Part shown: piece after piece, positions 56,801 through 64,000 of the stretch
Numbering within the stretch: the stretch's first letter is position 1
How the letters are laid out: each line of letters opens with the position of its first letter
Assembly (NCBI RefSeq): GCF_029633865.1
Contig: NC_079230.1
Span: forward strand, 27,197,163 to 27,261,162
Source of the DNA: Lampris incognitus
Taxonomy: Eukaryota; Chordata; Actinopteri; Lampriformes; Lampridae
Length of the DNA: 64,000 nucleotides
Reading direction: 5' to 3'
The notes under the pieces: model-generated
Told to the model about the DNA's origin: nothing
What the model saw: the letters and a program-made list of their open reading frames with translations, nothing else
The model's database searches: none
Program-made: the position numbers and the translations under genes

Positions 56801-57048
56801 GCCACAAGTTAATAAACGATCACATGAATCGACAGAAGACGGAGGCAGTTGTTCCTACATAAAGGGGTTTGTTCATTAGGGGGGTATGTGCTGACATGCT
56901 AACAAAAAGAGCTACACAACAACCAAAGTGATGTTAAATCCCAATGTCACATTTGAAGCAGAAAATGAATCTCACCTAGTGGATCCAGGTCGTCCTGTCC
57001 GTCGACAAACCTTAGGCTGGAGTCGCGTGGGTCATATCTTTTCTTCAT
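53850..57048 (-). CDS. RING-between-RING-like protein, copy B (4 exons)
   Basis: Exons 57048-56976, 56623-56529, 55752-55582 and 54311-53850 give 266 aa. It is a paralogue of copy A with the same intron positions and phases: KRYDP at the N-terminus, SCGHTVTPDSL, GQYELRCPAL, the IBR with CPGC, CIIC and FCWQC, RING2 with CPTC, Cys214 in NRRHC at the catalytic position, CPRC and CFVC, and the tail GVAPRQTAVPVW. It lacks the six or so residues before KRYDP that copy A has. The codon before the ATG-bearing exon is preceded by an acceptor (gaacag), so a non-coding upstream exon is likely; a fitting donor on the minus strand is at 59428/59427, below the shared interferon-type element at 59611. That exon cannot add in-frame residues because a stop precedes its end. 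Introns 2 and 3 each hold a SINE. Confidence 0.85.
54381..54783 (-). mobile_element. tRNA-derived SINE (type A) in RBR copy B intron 3
   Basis: Full-length copy on the minus strand; the head with RC of GGTTCGAATCCCCGTG lies near 54715-54775 and the poly-pyrimidine end near 54381. Same orientation as the host gene. Confidence 0.75.
54866..55003. repeat. fold-back element in RBR copy B intron 3
   Basis: Two arms of about 60 bp (AGGAAGTTGAATC ... CAGTAAACG / GTTTACTG ... GATTCAACTTCCT) around a short loop at CACGTAACTG. Includes GAAACGTTTCATCACTCA, a motif shared with several other repeats of this window. Confidence 0.75.
55975..56393 (-). mobile_element. tRNA-derived SINE (type A) in RBR copy B intron 2
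   Basis: Full-length copy on the minus strand, head near 56320-56390, T-rich end near 55975. Same orientation as the host gene and as the copy in the next intron. Confidence 0.75.
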
Positions 57049-57084
57049 CTGTCCCTGTTCACAAACGTTCAACTTAAATGTCAA

Positions 57085-57535
57085 TGCGATGCGGTTGCCC
57101 ACTGGGGACCGGGGGTTCGCGCCCCGGTCTCGTCAGATCCGACTATGGCCGGACTCGATAAAGCAGCAATAATGGGCAACGCTGTCTTCGGGGAGGGGGG
57201 CGGAGTCGGCTTGTGTTCGTCACATGAACGCGTCTCTGGGTGTGTATCGGGGAAAAAGCAGTGGCGAGGCCTGGAGTCGCCCTGTCACGAAGGTGGCGAG
57301 GCGTCTCCTTCCAGACTGCCGGCCGGAGAGATGCAGTACGAGGGTGGGTGTTTGACCTAAAATAGGGGGCGATTGGCCACTAAATTGGGAGAAAAAGGGA
57401 AAAATCAGAAATAAATTTTAAAAAAAAGAAAAAGAAGAAAGAAGCGGCTGGCGACTCCACATGTATGGGAGGAGGCATGTGGTCAGAGTGGGGTAACTGG
57501 ACGGATACAATTGTGGAGAGAAAAAAAGGGGGGGG
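57085..57535 (+). mobile_element. tRNA-like SINE followed by a type A SINE fragment
   Basis: 57085-57420 starts with a B-box-like GGGGGTTCGCGCCCC and ends GGCCACTAAATTGGGAG then A-rich sequence. 57436-57535 repeats the 3' part of the type A SINE (GGCGACTCCACATGTATGGG). Upstream of RBR copy B. Confidence 0.5.
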
Positions 57536-57916
57536 GGGCACGTATCTAGACGTGCATCATCACAAACCAGTTAGTGCAGACACATCAGCGGCGCAGCGAA
57601 ATGGAGAAGACTCCCCTCCAGCAGGCCTCCATCCTTTGAATCGCAATCTAGACGTTGCTTAAACGTGTTTCTGAGTGATGCGGTAAATAATCTTCTTGTT
57701 CCTTTGACAGTACACGTCAGTCTCTAAAGTCCCCTTTTACCCCTGCGGTAATCTTCTCTTCCACATCCGACCTGTGGGATCCCTGGGAAAAGGTCCAGCA
57801 CCCGTCCAAGAACCCATCCCCATTTACGATATTCTCTCTGTTTTACTCCAGAGTCTTCGGTGCGCAGCCTTTGGGGATTTCCCCAGAAAGGTGGATGAGT
57901 AACAGGTCATTTAGGC

Positions 57917-58523
57917 CAGTGTTTCTCAACCGGGGGTCCGCGGACCCCTAGTGGTCCGTGGTGTAGTTGCAAGGGGTCCGTGAAAATAAAATATCTTTAA
58001 AAAAAAAGATCCTATGACATTTATAGAAATAGGATTATTTTACTCAAATGTGACTGAGACCTTTATCTACCTAAACTATAAAGGGTAACGGGACTTTTTT
58101 CTCTAATTACATCTGTTTCACAAGTGTAATTTATTGTATTTTAATAAGAGATCTCGCTCCCGTTTGCATTGTTAAAAGTTACTGCATAAAAACTCTGTTG
58201 TTACATATATCTGAAAGTTACTGAATACATATTCTGTGTTGTTACATATATCTGAAAGTTACTGAATACATATTCTGTTTTGTTACATATATCTGAAAGT
58301 TACTGCATAAGAATTCTGTTTTGTTAACTATATCTAAGTTACAACTGAAAGCTCTTATTTTTGCCCCAAAGACTGAATAAATGCTATAATGCAATTTAAA
58401 ATGCAGTTTCTACTGTTTCTATCAAATTGCAACCCCCCTCCCCCAAGATCAGGTGGAGGGGTCCTCAGGGTAGATCAAAAATATGCAGGGGGTCCAGGAC
58501 CCCAAAAAGGTTGAGAACCACTG
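57917..58523 (-). mobile_element. hAT-type MITE, copy 2
   Basis: Reverse-oriented copy of the element at 17360-17963, nearly collinear including the internal tandem repeat. Flanks ATTTAGGC and CTTTAGGC match in seven of eight bases. Confidence 0.8.
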
Positions 58524-59610
58524 CTTTAGGCTATATGGCTAACTGGATATACCCTCACTGTTAAGCCAAAGTAAACACGTTGGATGTATTCAAAAACGTG
58601 TCACAAAACACACAAACTTCACAACTACACCTGAGATTTTAAGAAAAGAGCAACAGAAAATAAAATGACACAACCGGACCAAAAAATGAGAGGGCAACAT
58701 GTTTTGGGCCTCCGTCAGTCACACGCGAGCAGCTGTCAATAGCCATTATACAGCCCACGTGTCAGACGTAAAAAATATTAATAACCATCTTATTGACATG
58801 TCTTGGAGTGTTTTATATAAAGTCTCCTTCCTTTTCTTACCCTCCTCATCATATTACTTACCAGACTAGATAACCAATCAATCAAACCAACTTTACTGAT
58901 AAAGCACAATTAGTACAATTAAATGCAGTGGAATTTACCAAGGGGCACAGATGTGATGACAAAAGAGGAAAACCCCCAGACAGCACTGAAACCGGATATG
59001 GGTATGACGAGAGAACGATAACAACCAAATAAATGAATAAATTTAACGGTTAACAATAAAGGTGATTACGGGTATTGTTAAGCCGTCTTGTAATGGGAGC
59101 TAATCAGCGTTAGTAAGTCCTTATTTTATGATATAAGGCTGGGTGGAAGTGAAGGTCCCGGTGTTAGGGGATTTTCTGCCTCACCGCGGAATCTGACTCC
59201 TCTTGGCGTGAGGCTAGGTTAGTTTAGGCTATCCCCCCCCCCGTCCCCCCAACCCTAATCCCCCTAACTCTACCACGCCCCCAACCCTAAACCCTACCCC
59301 ACCACCACCACCACCCAACCCCCCTGTCACCCGTTCAACGCTAAGGGGAGTCAGATTTCGCGAGGGAGTCGAAAAATTGCATAACACCGGTACGACACAC
59401 TATGGATCCCAAAGAGTTCATCCTTACCTCCTTCACTTAGCATTTACAACTATTTGGCTCCGTGGCAGAATAGCGGGGTTTCTACACGTCTTCAACCTGT
59501 AGCAAGTTAACAAGTCTGGCGATTCGGTAACTTTGGGAAGGTCCACGCGCTTCTCCTTTGTGACCCATACACGGTGGGCGGAGCGCGGACCGGAGCCAAT
59601 AGAAACCGAG

Positions 59611-59625
59611 ACGAAAGTGAAAGCG
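59611..59625 (+). promoter_or_regulatory. ISRE-like element between RBR copy B and the USP gene
   Basis: ACGAAAGTGAAAGCG, preceded by a further GAAACC at 59602. It lies 131 bp before the predicted USP coding exon (59756, + strand) and 183 bp before a candidate non-coding exon end of RBR copy B (59428, - strand). One element could thus serve two divergent genes. A CCAAT motif lies at about 59596. Confidence 0.65.
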
Positions 59626-59755
59626 TTTTGAAAACCTGCTGCACGGCGATGACGACGACGAATAACTGAAACGTCGTTTCACTCCGAAACTCGTTAGCCT
59701 GCCAGATCCGATCGTTGGCGTTTGACTTCGTTAGCTGGATCGTCGCCAGTCGTCG

Positions 59756-61604
<1,849 letters not shown>

Positions 61605-62099
61605 TAAAATTTCATTTCCTTTTTATTAATTACAATTAGAGATGTGATGACAAACATGCTGATATGCAAACAGACAGTGTCAAACAAAAAAAGTAAAGGA
61701 AAATTGTAAGTGTTCGCAACAGCATACCACACCAACATAGACTGTATAGAGCAGAAGAACGCTGGACTTAACACGTTACATGAAGCTAAGGCTGATCATA
61801 AGGCTGGCTGGTTGTAAGGGAATAAGCGAATATGAATATCTTGATGATAGATTATAGTCATATTATGAAAATAATAAGAAAGAAATGTGTACAGCATATG
61901 CATTCATTTATACACAGACAATATATTTATTATGGACGTCGTTTGACTTCCAGCGGAGTCAAGTAACTGAGTTGAAAAGAAAATCTCAAATAGATTTGTG
62001 AAATTGATCTGAAATATTTTTCTATTTAACAAAGTGGTCACAAGATGCTTAAAAGATATATTTGATTTGCTTTGTTGAGCCACTGTGCAGCACAATTGG

Positions 62100-63550
62100 C
62101 CCCAATATTCTCCGCTATATTTAACAATGTACAGTCACACGGTACTTCAAAGTCTCTACCATCATTCCTGTGCCAAAGTCCTCAAAGATCCCCCGCCTCA
62201 GTGACTTCAGACCATCAGACCAGTTGCCCTAACATCTGTGGCCATGAAAGCATTTGAGCGCATCGTTCTGTCACACTTGAAATCTTGCACCTCCCCAATG
62301 ATGGACCCATATCAATTTGCCTATCAAGCCAACAAGTCTGTTGAAGATGCAGTTAGCATAGCCATGCACCATCTGGAATCACCAAACACCTATGCACAGA
62401 TCCTGTTCATAGACTTTAGTTCCACCTTCCACTCCATCAACCCACTCACACTCTTTACCATACCCTTGGATATGAACACTGACCCAGCCATATGCCACTG
62501 GATTCGGAGCTTCCTGTGGAACAGACCACAGAGGGTGGAGGTTAATAACCTAACCTCACACCCTCTTACCCTCAGTACAGGTGTTCCTCAGGGCTGTGTT
62601 CTCTCCCCCTGGCTCTTCTCACTTTACAGCACCCACTTGACATCTACAGATAGTTCTGTGAAAATAATAAAATACGCAGACAACAAAACAATTGTCGACC
62701 TCATCTCCAGCAATGATGAAACCCAGCACCACACTGCAGTAAACCAAGCTGTCACTTGGGTGCGCAAACAACAACCTTCTGCTTAATACAGCCAAACCCC
62801 AAGAACCCATTATTGACTTCCGATGCATGCCAAATCCCAAAACACCCATGCAAATGAACGGAGACCCCATCACCACCACCGTTAAATTCCTTGGAACATA
62901 CATCAGCAATAACCTAAAGTAGAAAATTAACACTGAACACGTCATTGCAAAACCTTAACAACGACTTTACTTTCTTAGGCAGCTTAAAAAATACTGGATC
63001 GAACATCAACTGCTCATTCTGTTTTACTCAGCCGTTATCGAGTCCATCATAACATCTTCTATTACAGTATGGTATACGGTGGCACGGACAGTCGAACACG
63101 GAAAAAACTGCAGCGATTGTCAACAAGGCATCGAAAATCATAGGCAACCCACTCCCCTCAGTTGAATCTCTACATACTCACCGGACTGTAAAGCGAGCAA
63201 AGATCATCTCCGACCCCTCACATCCTGCTCATCACCTCTTCCAGCTCCTTCCCTCAGGGAGGCGCTGTAGATCACTGCACACTAAGACTAAATGCTTCAC
63301 AGTTTTTTCCCCCTAGCCATCAGGACTCTGAATTCTTCCCTATAGTCCCCTCCTCACACACCACTGACACATGCATACCACCATTCACCTAATTCTTATG
63401 GTTTCTGCTATTGTGTAGCTGTATTGTTCGTGATAGTATTTGGAGTGTCTGTTGTTGTCCATGTATGTACTGTGCTGCAGAGTTTAATGTGTACCAAAAA
63501 CAAATTCCACGGGCCTTGGTCATGTGGCTAATAAAACAATCTAATCTAAT
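62100..63550 (+). mobile_element. decayed CR1/L2-type LINE fragment in the USP intron
   Basis: Reverse transcriptase text runs from about 62126 (STIIPVPKS) through FERIVLSHLKSC, DPYQFAYQANKSVEDAV, LFIDFSSTF and STGVPQGCVLSPWLFSLY to a damaged active site that reads YADN instead of YADD. Several frame breaks follow, and similarity continues to about 63320 (LFQLLPSGRRC). The 3' end has a short TCTAA-type tail (about 63540). Old and inactive. Confidence 0.75.
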
Positions 63551-64000
63551 AACTAATATTTGTAGATCTGACGACAGAGCTTGTAAAGTGATTGTGAATT
63601 TATTCAGCAGGCGTTGTCTGCCATAGGAATGTTATCTATCACACTGAATCCCAAACTGTTAACAAAGAGCGTAAAGGACAGGAGAAGGCAAGCTACAGGA
63701 GAAACGAATGGGGACTGCTGTCATCAAAAATGAAAACTGCCTATATCCTTGGCCTCTAGTCATTTGTGCCCATACATGTTATTACAACTGAGCGCAGCAC
63801 AAGACTTAGTTTTCCACTCTTTTCACTGCGCTCTTTGCTCTTCCTACATTCAGTGTCATATGAAGTGACAGGACAGTGTTGTGTTAAAACTTTATTTATC
63901 CTATCTATTACAAATGTAGCTGCTAAGTTAACTGAAAGCTGCCCGTCGAATGTAAAATAGGCCATCAATGTGCACCCATCCATCCATCCATTACCCAAGC

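Overview
The window looks like nuclear DNA from a ray-finned (teleost) fish. Genes are split by short introns with GT-AG borders. The gaps are packed with tRNA- and 5S-derived SINEs, hAT-type MITEs, a Tc1 transposon, 5'-truncated LINEs and very long microsatellites. The pair slc7a7 and oxa1l lies tail to tail, as in human 14q11.2. All gene models were read by eye from splice sites and protein similarity; no search was run.

Layout. Positions 1-9928 hold no coding exon: repeats, a CpG- and purine-rich block near 4.0-4.4 kb that may be the slc7a7 promoter and first non-coding exon, and two large CAGTT/CAGCT satellite blocks. slc7a7 (y+LAT1 light chain, + strand) has nine coding exons from 9929 to 28014. 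oxa1l (mitochondrial inner-membrane insertase, - strand) has eleven coding exons from 39054 down to 29698 and contains a tandemly duplicated exon near its N-terminus. From 39.1 to 43.1 kb there are only repeats: an RTE-like LINE end and a broken integrase-like relic split by a SINE.

From 43 kb to the right edge lies a compact ubiquitin-type cluster. It holds two paralogous RING-between-RING-like proteins (43143-46357 and 53850-57048, both - strand), a single-domain ubiquitin-like protein ending in Gly-Gly plus three residues (47950-48740, + strand), and the first exons of a USP-type deubiquitinase with an intact Cys box (59756-61582 and beyond the edge, + strand). A near-identical interferon-stimulated response element core (GAAAGTGAAAG) sits upstream of the first RBR-like gene, upstream of the UBL gene, and in the gap between the second RBR-like gene and the USP gene, where it could serve both. 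The locus therefore reads as a candidate interferon-inducible modifier, ligase and protease set. This is the most interesting signal in the window; the joint function is inference.

The same region holds a nearly intact Tc1 transposon (49.4-51.0 kb), several SINE copies, an 11-copy 90-bp satellite with four-monomer higher-order structure in USP intron 2, and a decayed CR1/L2-type LINE downstream of USP exon 3. A small element family with a tRNA-like core and TGTAA...TTACA/CTACA ends is spread through the window in about a dozen copies.
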